Shown here piece by piece: positions 1-5,712 of a DNA stretch of 9,331 nucleotides; position 1 is the first letter of the stretch, and each line of letters opens with the position of its first letter. The notes under the pieces were generated by a model. That model had not been told where the DNA came from and ran no database searches. It worked only from the letters and a program-made list of their open reading frames with translations. Source of the DNA: Nitrospirota bacterium (GTDB lineage Bacteria > Nitrospirota > UBA9217); assembly GCA_027456925.1 (NCBI GenBank), contig DAIDTZ010000221.1, positions 1-9,331 on the forward strand, in the 5' to 3' direction. The translations under genes and the position numbers were made by a program.

Positions 1-5
1 GTGAT

Positions 6-1244
6 ATGAAGGATACCGAGCTGAATGAAGGGCTTTGCTTGAATATGGAGAGTGTTGCGCAGGCCGGGGAGAACCGGCCGGAAACATCAGCAGCGTCCCT
101 GTTTTTCCTGTTTTTCAAGATCGGATGCACTGCCTTCGGAGGATTCATGGCGCTGATATCCGTTGTGCAGAATTACATCGTCAAGCGCAGGAAGCTTTTG
201 ACCGAGGAGGATATGCTCGACGGCATATCTCTTGCCACGATCCTGCCCGGCCCGGTTGCCGTGAATGTTGTCGCCTATGCGGGGTACCGGATCCGCGGTC
301 CCCTGGGCGCGTTCGCAAGCGCCGCGGGCGTGATCCTGCCGTCCTTTCTGCTTCTCTCGGGCCTCAGCTATGCTTACTTCCGGTTCGGACAGATGCCCGT
401 TGCCGGAAAGATATTCACCGGGTTCATCCCGGCGGTGGCGGCGATTATTTTCGCGGCAGCGTGGAACATGGGCGTCAAAACGATAAAAGGCCTGCCCGAG
501 GCGGTCATTGCCCTTGTTGCCTTCGGCCTTCTCGCGGGCGTCGGCGGCTTCATTGTCACCCTCGGGATCGTGGCGCTCAGCGGGCTTCTTGGCGTGCTTT
601 TGTTTCAAGACGCCCCGTCTTCAAGCCGGAAAGAAACCCCGCTTGTCCGGAACGGAGAACAGAAGCGAAGCCCGGGAGATGCCCCTCTCCGCGCAATCGG
701 CGCCGCTTATTTCGGCGCCCTTCCCTGGGCCGCGGTCGGCAAACTCATCGTCACCTTCGGCGGCATGAGTCTGCTGCTCTTCGGAGGAGGGTACGTATTC
801 ATTCCGCTGATCAAGCAGGTTGTCGTGGCTAAATACGGCTGGGTCACCCGGCAGGAGTTCATCGATGCCATTGCTCTCGGCCAGGTGACGCCGGGTCCGA
901 TACTGATCAGCGCGGCATTCATCGGCTTCAAGGTCGCCGGCCTTGGCGGGGCAGCCGCGGCTACCGCGGCGATTTTCGGCCCTCCGGCCGCCGTGATGAT
1001 CCTTTGCACGCGGTTCCTTGACCGGATAAAGGCATCGAAGATCCTGACGGCGGCTCTGCGGGGCATCCGGCCGGCGGTCATCGGAATGATCGCCGCCGCC
1101 GGGGTGACGGTAGCGGGATCGAGCGGGATCAACGCGATCTCTCTTCTTACGTTCGGCCTGTCCCTTGTCGCGCTGCTGCGGTTCAAAGTGGAGCCGGCAT
1201 GGATCATTCCCGTTGCAGGCGTGGCGGGGCTGTTGCTGCATTAG
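6..1244 (+). CDS. chrA: Chromate transporter, CHR family, two-domain (ChrA-like)
   Basis: This is a 412-residue polytopic inner-membrane protein made of two homologous CHR domains, at about residues 30-200 and 240-410, joined by a hydrophilic linker at about 202-228. Each half carries the family signatures. The first has FGG at 44-46 and PGP at 81-83, inside a run like LATILPGPVAVN. The second has FGG at 251-253, FGGG at 259-262 and TPGP at 295-298. This is the long (LCHR) architecture of ChrA proteins, which export chromate from the cytoplasm using the proton-motive force. Many family members are annotated by homology only, so the real substrate could be another oxyanion. The ATG at 6 is used, but only five bases precede it, so the ribosome binding site cannot be judged; ATG 45 is a possible shorter start that loses only a non-conserved hydrophilic leader. 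A TGA at 2-4 may end an upstream gene. No chrB-like regulator is visible. Confidence 0.9.
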   Translation: MKDTELNEGLCLNMESVAQAGENRPETSAASLFFLFFKIGCTAFGGFMALISVVQNYIVKRRKLLTEEDMLDGISLATILPGPVAVNVVAYAGYRIRGPLGAFASAAGVILPSFLLLSGLSYAYFRFGQMPVAGKIFTGFIPAVAAIIFAAAWNMGVKTIKGLPEAVIALVAFGLLAGVGGFIVTLGIVALSGLLGVLLFQDAPSSSRKETPLVRNGEQKRSPGDAPLRAIGAAYFGALPWAAVGKLIVTFGGMSLLLFGGGYVFIPLIKQVVVAKYGWVTRQEFIDAIALGQVTPGPILISAAFIGFKVAGLGGAAAATAAIFGPPAAVMILCTRFLDRIKASKILTAALRGIRPAVIGMIAAAGVTVAGSSGINAISLLTFGLSLVALLRFKVEPAWIIPVAGVAGLLLH

Positions 1245-1301
1245 GCCCGCATTGGTCCGTATTCAAAAAAGCAAATCCCTAACCCGGACAAGCCGGAAAA
1301 G

Positions 1302-1388
1302 CTTTTGACGGGATTACAGGATAACATCGGGTAAGTGCGGATTTTGCTTTAAATAACTTCCTGTAAATCCTGTTATCCCGTCGAAGGT
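1302..1388. repeat. Imperfect palindrome built of GGATWACA units
   Basis: The left arm GACGGGATTACAGGAT (1307-1322) is the reverse complement of the right arm ATCCTGTTATCCCGTC (1367-1382) at 15 of 16 positions, with 44 bases between them. Each arm is itself two tandem GGAT-ACA-like units, and the right arm continues leftward with a further unit (1359-1366). Flanking bases extend the pairing weakly. A T-rich run follows at 1395-1400, but too far from the arm for a standard terminator. From memory, GGATTWACAGGAT-type palindromes occur as short dispersed intergenic repeats in several deltaproteobacterial and Nitrospirota genomes. Only one copy is in this window, so dispersal is inferred. It could still serve as a bidirectional hairpin separating the transporter gene from the downstream cluster. 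Confidence 0.7.
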
Positions 1389-1445
1389 TTAAGGTTTTTT
1401 CTATCCATGTTGAGCAGAAGTTCATTCGTAACTGACTAATGAGAG

Positions 1446-1454
1446 AGGAAGGAG
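1446..1454 (+). promoter_or_regulatory. Ribosome binding site of the sulfotransferase gene
   Basis: AGGAAGGAG lies 9 bases before the ATG at 1464 and fixes that start; a second ATG follows immediately at 1467. No upstream gene overlaps, so this is probably the first gene of the cluster. I could not find a convincing sigma-70 promoter in 1385-1445. Confidence 0.6.
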
Positions 1455-1463
1455 AGCAACCCC

Positions 1464-2483
1464 ATGATGCCCATATTCATGATCGGAACGCAGCGCTCGG
1501 GCTCCAATCTGCTCAGGCTGATGATCAACCAGCTGCCTGAAATCGCCGCACCCCATCCGCCGCATATCCTGCAGCGCATGATGCCCCTGGTCCCGGGATA
1601 CGGCGACCTGACTGTCGACGAAAACTTCTTCCAATTGGTAGAGGACGTGTGCCGGCTCGTAGAATTGAACCCCGTCCCCTGGGAAGGGGTCACGCTGGAC
1701 CGGCGGGATGTTGCGCGCAGGTGCCGGGAGCGCAGTCTTGCAGCGGTGCACGGGGCGGTGTACGACACGTGCGCGGATGCGAAAGGGGCAAAGACCTGGT
1801 GTTGCAAGAGTCTTGCCAACATCAATTACACTGCCCAGATCGAGGCATACTTCAAAGAGCCCAGATATATCTATCTCTACCGCGACGGCAGGGACGTGGC
1901 GGTGTCGTTCCACAAGGCGGTTGTCGGTGAAAAACACTTTTACCATATCGCCAAAGACTGGGCCGCCACCCAGGAATTGGCCTTGCGGCTGCGGCGTGAA
2001 ATCCCCCCCAGCCGGTTCCTGAGCGTGGCGTACGAGCGGTTGATCGAAGACCCCGAAAAAGCCGCGCGCGGGATCTGCGGCTTCCTGGGGCTTGCGTACC
2101 GCGAGTCCATGCTGGACTACCATAATACCGAAGAGGCAAAGCGGGCCGCCTCATCGTCCGATCTCTGGCAGAACGTCACGAACCCGGTGATGACGAGCAA
2201 CAGCAGAAAATACCTGTCCGCAATGACCGGGGAGGATATCCGGATATTCGAATCAGTGGCAGGTCCCCAGCTTGACGCGCTGGGATATGAGCGGGCAAGC
2301 GCCAAAACCGGCGAACCGCTCCGGTTTCCCGACGCCGTCATCGCCGGCTTCGATGCGGAGAATCGAAGGCTCAAGGAAAAAATCCAGAAAAGCGTCGCTC
2401 CGGGGGACCGTGAGCGGCGCGACCGTCAGGCGTCCCTGATCGAGAGCATCAAAATGCGCGCGGCTGCGGCCGCGACCATATAG
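1464..2483 (+). CDS. Sulfotransferase family protein (PAPS-dependent)
   Basis: This 339-residue cytoplasmic enzyme probably transfers the sulfuryl group of PAPS to an unknown acceptor. The N-terminus IGTQRSGSNLLRLM (residues 7-20) is the 5'-phosphosulfate-binding loop. YLYRDGRDVAVSFHKAV (138-152, with R140 and S148) is the 3'-phosphate-binding motif. K115 in WCCKS and the ERLIEDPEKAARGICGFLGL segment (191-210) also match the Sulfotransfer_1/Sulfotransfer_3 fold. The protein starts directly on the PAPS loop, so there is no signal peptide or membrane anchor. After the catalytic domain, about 45 residues (295-339) are charged and probably helical, ending in an Ala-rich tail that I do not recognise. 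It lies 23 bp upstream of the periplasmic binding protein gene, so the two are likely co-transcribed. The acceptor (a lipid, a sugar, a peptide or a small metabolite) cannot be told from sequence. Confidence 0.88.
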   Translation: MMPIFMIGTQRSGSNLLRLMINQLPEIAAPHPPHILQRMMPLVPGYGDLTVDENFFQLVEDVCRLVELNPVPWEGVTLDRRDVARRCRERSLAAVHGAVYDTCADAKGAKTWCCKSLANINYTAQIEAYFKEPRYIYLYRDGRDVAVSFHKAVVGEKHFYHIAKDWAATQELALRLRREIPPSRFLSVAYERLIEDPEKAARGICGFLGLAYRESMLDYHNTEEAKRAASSSDLWQNVTNPVMTSNSRKYLSAMTGEDIRIFESVAGPQLDALGYERASAKTGEPLRFPDAVIAGFDAENRRLKEKIQKSVAPGDRERRDRQASLIESIKMRAAAAATI

Positions 2484-2493
2484 ATCCCATAAC

Positions 2494-2500
2494 GAGGAGG
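2494..2500 (+). promoter_or_regulatory. Strong ribosome binding site of the binding-protein gene
   Basis: GAGGAGG sits 6 bases before ATG 2507, in the 23-bp gap after the sulfotransferase stop. It is one of the best matches to the Shine-Dalgarno consensus in the window, in line with high expression of a periplasmic binding protein. Confidence 0.65.
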
Positions 2501-2506
2501 AAGACA

Positions 2507-3367
2507 ATGAAAAGAAGCATCCTGAGAATGATTGGAGTGGCGGTTCTGACGGCAATCACGGTTGTTCTGGGTTCGGGGCCCGCTTCGGCGGAAATCAGGT
2601 TCGGGACCCTGCCGCGACTCAGCGCAGCGGAACTGCAGACGATGTACGCGCCCCTTGCCGGGTATTTGGCCAAAGAAACAGGGGAGAAGGTGAGCATCGT
2701 GGTGCCCAAGACCTTTGACGACTTCAAACGCGCGGTGAAGGCCGGGAAGATAGACATCGGGTTCGCGAACCCCCTTGTGTATGTCCAGGTGAAGGAAAAG
2801 GTCGACGTTGAGCCCCTTGCCCTGTCGTCGGATGTAACGAGCGGCACCCGCCTTCGCGGGATCGTCATCGTCAGAAAAGACAGCGGCATCAACAGCCTCC
2901 AGGACCTCAGAGGCAAAAAGATCAGTTTCATGGCCAAGGATTCTCCGGCAGCCTATCTGTTCCAGGTCCTGCTGTTGAGCAAGGCAGGCCTGGAAATGCA
3001 CAAAGACTTCACGGTCCTTCCCTTTGCCAAGAGACATGACAGGATAATCAAGGAGGTGCTCGATAAAACGGCCGATGCCGGCGCGGTCCGCGAAGATGAA
3101 TTCGAAAAGATGAAAGACAGCGCCGGTTTTTCCAAGCTTCGGATAATCGGGTACACCGACTATTTGCCGAACTGGCCCGCCTTTGCCGGCCCGAAGCTGA
3201 ATAAAGCGACGGCGAACAAGGTCCGCGCGGCGCTTCTCAAGCTGAAGCCGAATGATCCTCAGAACGAAAAGATCCTCGGACTGGCCAGGTTGACCGGTTT
3301 CATCCCGGTTGCAGACAAGGAGTATGACGGCCTGCGCGCCGCGGCGAAGGTCGCCGGCGCGATGTAG
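2507..3367 (+). CDS. PhnD-like periplasmic substrate-binding protein, probable receptor partner
   Basis: This 286-residue protein belongs to the phosphate/phosphite/phosphonate ABC-type binding family (PBP2, PhnD-like). Residues 1-28 form a Sec signal peptide (KR, hydrophobic 8-22) with a likely cleavage after ASA (28|29). There is no cysteine, hence no lipoprotein anchor, so it should be free in the periplasm. Family features in order are IRFGTLPRLSAAEL (30-43), the APLAGYLAKETGEKV stretch (48-62), DDFKRAVKAGKIDIGFANPL (71-90), and a second lobe from DLRGKKISF (133-141) to about 270. The Ser/Thr-rich loop that usually holds the phosphono group is replaced by KDSPAAY (144-150), so the ligand may not be a phosphonate. 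No permease or ATPase gene is adjacent. Its position 80 bp before a chemoreceptor gene suggests it presents a ligand to that receptor. The ligand itself is unknown. Confidence 0.85.
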   Translation: MKRSILRMIGVAVLTAITVVLGSGPASAEIRFGTLPRLSAAELQTMYAPLAGYLAKETGEKVSIVVPKTFDDFKRAVKAGKIDIGFANPLVYVQVKEKVDVEPLALSSDVTSGTRLRGIVIVRKDSGINSLQDLRGKKISFMAKDSPAAYLFQVLLLSKAGLEMHKDFTVLPFAKRHDRIIKEVLDKTADAGAVREDEFEKMKDSAGFSKLRIIGYTDYLPNWPAFAGPKLNKATANKVRAALLKLKPNDPQNEKILGLARLTGFIPVADKEYDGLRAAAKVAGAM

Positions 3368-3432
3368 ACGCCTTTGCGTGATCGCGCCGGGGCGTCGCTT
3401 GCGGGAATTGCGCAAGCGAGATGCGTAAGCGA
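3367..3432 (+). promoter_or_regulatory. Structured leader with hairpins between binding-protein and receptor genes
   Basis: Two stems can be seen. GACGCC (3367-3372, starting on the last base of the stop codon) pairs with GGCGTC (3391-3396). TCGCTTGCG (3395-3403) pairs perfectly with CGCAAGCGA (3411-3419) across a 7-base loop. The second arm lies in a tandem repeat: TGCGCAAGCGAGA (3409-3421) and TGCGTAAGCGAGA (3422-3434), which match at 12 of 13 bases. The left arm can therefore also pair with 3424-3432 (one G-U pair), just before the receptor's ribosome binding site. No T-run follows, so this is not an intrinsic terminator. By analogy with other binding-protein operons it may set transcript stability or the relative yield of binding protein and receptor. 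Confidence 0.5.
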
Positions 3433-3433
3433 G

Positions 3434-3440
3434 AAAGGAA
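3434..3440 (+). promoter_or_regulatory. Ribosome binding site choosing the receptor start
   Basis: AAAGGAA lies 7 bases before ATG 3448. The in-frame ATG at 3421 would add nine Arg/Lys-rich residues, has no Shine-Dalgarno sequence in front of it and lies within a repeat, so 3448 is preferred. Confidence 0.6.
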
Positions 3441-3447
3441 ACGGCAC

Positions 3448-5034
3448 ATGGAAAAGAATGGCATAACACGGTGGACCCTCACAAAAAAATTTCTCTTCAG
3501 CATTTTGCTGGCCCTGGTCCTGATCTTTACCGTCATGGGGACCATGCTCAGCGTGCATGAAAAGAATGCGCTGAACGCCGAACTCAGGGAGAAGGGCGCA
3601 AACGTGGCGAAATTTCTTGCCGCGATATCAGCCGAGCCGATACTCAGTTACAATATCTCCTATCTCGAAAACCATGTTCAATATATCTCGGCGAGCGACA
3701 AAGATATCGTCTACGCGATTGTCGAGGACAAGGACGGCAAGCCGCTGACCAGCCAGAAAAAGGAAAAGGCGGACAGAACGGACGTTCTGGAGTTTTCCAG
3801 CCCCATCATGCAGAGCAACGAGCAGGTCGGCACGGTAAAGATCGGATACTCCGCGGCCCATATCAGGAACGTACTGCGTCAGTCGCAGACCATTATCATG
3901 ATCGTGTCCCTCAGCGCCATGCTCATCGTTTCTTTCATCCTCTATTTCCTCTTTCAACGCCTCGCGGTCGGTCCCATCGGACGTCTGCGGGCCGTTGTCG
4001 AGGAAGTTGCCGCGGGAGACCTGTCCCGGACCATCGCGCCGGAATCGGGAGATGAGATCGGGCTGCTGTCCGGGACCATAAAGGCCATGACGGATAAGCT
4101 TAAGAAGGTCGTCTCGGACGTCAAGACCTCCTCCGACAACGTGGCCTCCGGGAGCCAGCAGCTCTCGTCCGGCTCCGAGCAGATGTCCCAGGGCGCGACC
4201 GAGCAGGCGGCCTCCGCGGAAGAGGCATCGTCTTCCGTGGAAGAGATGAATGCAACGATCAGGCAGAACGCCGACAACGCATTGCAGACCGAGAAGATCG
4301 CGCTCAAATCCTCCGCCGACGCGCAAGAGAGCGGCAAGGCCGTGGCCGAGACGGTAAGCGCGATGAAGGAGATCGCATCCAAGATATCCATCATCGAAGA
4401 GATCGCGCGCCAAACGAATTTGCTCGCCTTGAATGCGGCCATTGAGGCCGCCCGGGCCGGAGAGCACGGCAAAGGCTTCGCCGTGGTGGCCTCGGAGGTA
4501 AGAAAGCTTGCGGAGCGCAGCCAGACGGCGGCCGGCGAGATCGGCAGGCTTTCGACCACGAGCGTAGAGGTCGCGGAAAAGGCAGGAGCTATGCTGGCCA
4601 AGCTCGTTCCGGACATTCAGAAGACCGCCGAGCTCGTCCAGGAGATCAGCGCGGCCAGTAAAGAGCAGACCAGCGGCGCGGGCCAGATCAACTCCGCAAT
4701 CCAGCAGTTAAACCAGGTAATCCAGCAGAATGCGAGCGCCGCGGAAGAGATGTCGTCCACGGCTGAAGAACTTTCGTCCCAGGCCGAACAGCTTCAGGGC
4801 GCGATCTCGTACTTCAAAACAGGCGAGATCGATCCGGGCCGCGGAATGAGGACATTGCAGACGCGGCCTGTCGCTCCTGTACACAAGACAGGAATCACCC
4901 ATCTTGCGCCACGGCCCGCGGCCGTGCTCTCAGGAGCCCCGCTTGCGCACGTTGGTGCGAACCTGGACCTGGGCGACGGACATTTCAAGGGGAACGGCAG
5001 CGACGCCAAAGACAGCGAGTTCGAGAAATATTGA
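3448..5034 (+). CDS. Methyl-accepting chemotaxis protein with small periplasmic domain and CheR-tether tail
   Basis: This is a 528-residue transmembrane chemoreceptor. TM1 is at about 14-33 and TM2 at about 148-169. Between them lies a periplasmic domain of about 115 residues with a Cache/PAS-like pattern, including [15 protein letters not shown] (86-100). A HAMP domain (about 170-225, with the conserved P176 and DEIG 202-205) leads into the cytoplasmic four-helix signalling domain. Its hairpin tip, [20 protein letters not shown] (319-338), binds CheA and CheW. Methylation-site matches are [10 protein letters not shown] (261-270) and [10 protein letters not shown] (429-438). After about residue 457 comes a flexible Pro/Gly/Ala-rich linker of about 65 residues ending in EFEKY, which fits the x-[FYWH]-x-x-[FYWH] CheR-tethering pattern. 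The gene lies between the binding-protein gene and cheW. It probably senses ligand-loaded binding protein; that link is inferred. An in-frame start at 3421 is possible but less likely. Confidence 0.93.
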   Translation: MEKNGITRWTLTKKFLFSILLALVLIFTVMGTMLSVHEKNALNAELREKGANVAKFLAAISAEPILSYNISYLENHVQYISASDKDIVYAIVEDKDGKPLTSQKKEKADRTDVLEFSSPIMQSNEQVGTVKIGYSAAHIRNVLRQSQTIIMIVSLSAMLIVSFILYFLFQRLAVGPIGRLRAVVEEVAAGDLSRTIAPESGDEIGLLSGTIKAMTDKLKKVVSDVKTSSDNVASGSQQLSSGSEQMSQGATEQAASAEEASSSVEEMNATIRQNADNALQTEKIALKSSADAQESGKAVAETVSAMKEIASKISIIEEIARQTNLLALNAAIEAARAGEHGKGFAVVASEVRKLAERSQTAAGEIGRLSTTSVEVAEKAGAMLAKLVPDIQKTAELVQEISAASKEQTSGAGQINSAIQQLNQVIQQNASAAEEMSSTAEELSSQAEQLQGAISYFKTGEIDPGRGMRTLQTRPVAPVHKTGITHLAPRPAAVLSGAPLAHVGANLDLGDGHFKGNGSDAKDSEFEKY

Positions 5035-5035
5035 C

Positions 5036-5041
5036 GGAGGG
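5036..5041 (+). promoter_or_regulatory. Ribosome binding site deciding the cheW start
   Basis: GGAGGG overlaps the end region of the receptor gene and lies 4-5 bases before ATG 5046. The earlier in-frame TTG at 5031 would put this site inside the coding sequence, so ATG 5046 is the better start. Confidence 0.65.
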
Positions 5042-5045
5042 ATTG

Positions 5046-5564
5046 ATGACGACGGCAGCGATCATGGAAACCACCCAGTATCTCACCTTTACACTCGACG
5101 ACGAGGTGTTTGCCCTGGACATCGGGACGGTGCGCGAGGTGCTCGATTTCAGGAGCATCACCAGGGTGCCGAAGACGCCGGAGTTCATGCGCGGGGTGAT
5201 CAACCTCCGGGGCAGCGTGGTGCCGGTGGTGGACCTCCGGCTCAAGTTCGGGCTGGCCAGGACCGAGCAGATGGTGCACACCTGCATCATCATCGTCGAG
5301 GTGGCGGTGGACGGCGAGACCACGGTCCTGGGGGCGCTTGCGGACTCGGTGGAAGAGGTGCTGGATTTGGGGGCGGACCACATTGAGCCCGCTCCCAAGA
5401 TCGGGACCAGGCTCAACACGGAATTTATCAGGGGGATGGGAAAACAGAACGACCGTTTCATCATCATCCTGGACATAGACAAAGTCTTCTCGATTGACGA
5501 ACTGGCCCTGGTGCAGGCGGCGGAGATCAATAAGGAGACCGCCGGCCTTGCGGCAACGGATTGA
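5046..5564 (+). CDS. cheW: Chemotaxis coupling protein CheW
   Basis: This cytoplasmic adaptor of 172 residues links receptor tips to CheA in the signalling array. The sequence is a single CheW domain. QYLTFTLDDEVFALDI (11-26) is the first beta-barrel strand pair, VREVLDF (29-35) follows, and FMRGVINLRGSVVPVVDLR (47-65) is the hallmark segment with NLRG and the P-VDL strand. VLGALADSVEEVLDL (94-108) and RFIIILDIDKVFS (137-149) complete the fold. Length is normal for the family. The gene begins 11 bp after the receptor stop, so the two are surely co-transcribed and perhaps translationally coupled. An in-frame TTG (5031) would overlap the receptor stop and add five residues. The C-terminal 20 residues are a non-conserved helical tail. 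A hairpin lies between this gene and cheA. Confidence 0.95.
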   Translation: MTTAAIMETTQYLTFTLDDEVFALDIGTVREVLDFRSITRVPKTPEFMRGVINLRGSVVPVVDLRLKFGLARTEQMVHTCIIIVEVAVDGETTVLGALADSVEEVLDLGADHIEPAPKIGTRLNTEFIRGMGKQNDRFIIILDIDKVFSIDELALVQAAEINKETAGLAATD

Positions 5565-5626
5565 TTGCGGCTCTCTCCGGGAAATACAAGATCAGGAAGC
5601 CGCGGGAAAACAACTTTTCGACCTCA

Positions 5627-5667
5627 CCTCCTCTGTTCGAGCAGCACAGAGGAGGCTTGCTGTTTTT
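5627..5667 (+). terminator. Hairpin with T-rich tail between cheW and cheA (terminator or attenuator)
   Basis: CCTCCTCTGT (5627-5636) pairs perfectly over 10 bp with ACAGAGGAGG (5646-5655) across a 9-base loop. It is followed by the T-rich stretch CTTGCTGTTTTT (5656-5667). The last five bases are all T, but seven bases separate them from the stem, so the signal is imperfect. It may end a share of transcripts coming from the receptor and cheW genes, lowering cheA expression. The right arm contains AGAGGAGG, a perfect Shine-Dalgarno-like sequence that would be hidden in the stem. Confidence 0.6.
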
Positions 5668-5670
5668 AAA

Positions 5671-5700
5671 ATGAACCGAGAGCATTCGCACGCGTCATAA
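5671..5700 (+). other. Nine-codon open frame just before cheA, possible leader
   Basis: ATG 5671 to TAA 5700 would encode MNREHSHAS. It lies just downstream of the hairpin whose right arm holds AGGAGG, though 15 bases from it, which is far for efficient initiation. It ends 12 bases before the cheA start. The sequence shows only the open frame; there is no proof that it is translated. Confidence 0.15.
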
Positions 5701-5702
5701 TC

Positions 5703-5707
5703 GGAGG
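5703..5707 (+). promoter_or_regulatory. Ribosome binding site supporting the GTG start of cheA
   Basis: GGAGG is 5 bases before GTG 5713. The alternative ATG at 5734 has only a weak GGGG run in front of it, so the GTG start is preferred. Confidence 0.6.
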
Positions 5708-5712
5708 AAGCC

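Noticed and set aside
1409..1440. Possible sigma-70 promoter (TTGAGC with ACTAAT) before the sulfotransferase
   Set aside because: The spacing is 19 bases and the -10 match is poor; I could not support it over chance.
1422..2123. Antisense open frame of 233 codons over the sulfotransferase
   Set aside because: No recognisable domain; the overlapping + strand frame carries both PAPS-binding motifs.
3421..3447. Earlier ATG for the receptor
   Set aside because: It has no ribosome binding site, lies inside the tandem repeat and would add nine Arg/Lys-rich residues; ATG 3448 has AAAGGAA at good spacing.
2426..3469. Long antisense open frame of 347 codons over the binding-protein gene
   Set aside because: It is low in family-like motifs and rich in Arg/His, as expected for the mirror of a GC-rich gene. 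The + strand frame has a signal peptide, a Shine-Dalgarno sequence and a clear family.
5031..5045. TTG start for cheW overlapping the receptor stop
   Set aside because: GGAGGG at 5036-5041 sits properly in front of ATG 5046, and the extra five residues are not part of the CheW fold.
5696..5701. CATAAT as a -10 element for cheA
   Set aside because: No -35 element at the right distance, and it would begin transcription at or beyond the cheA ribosome binding site.
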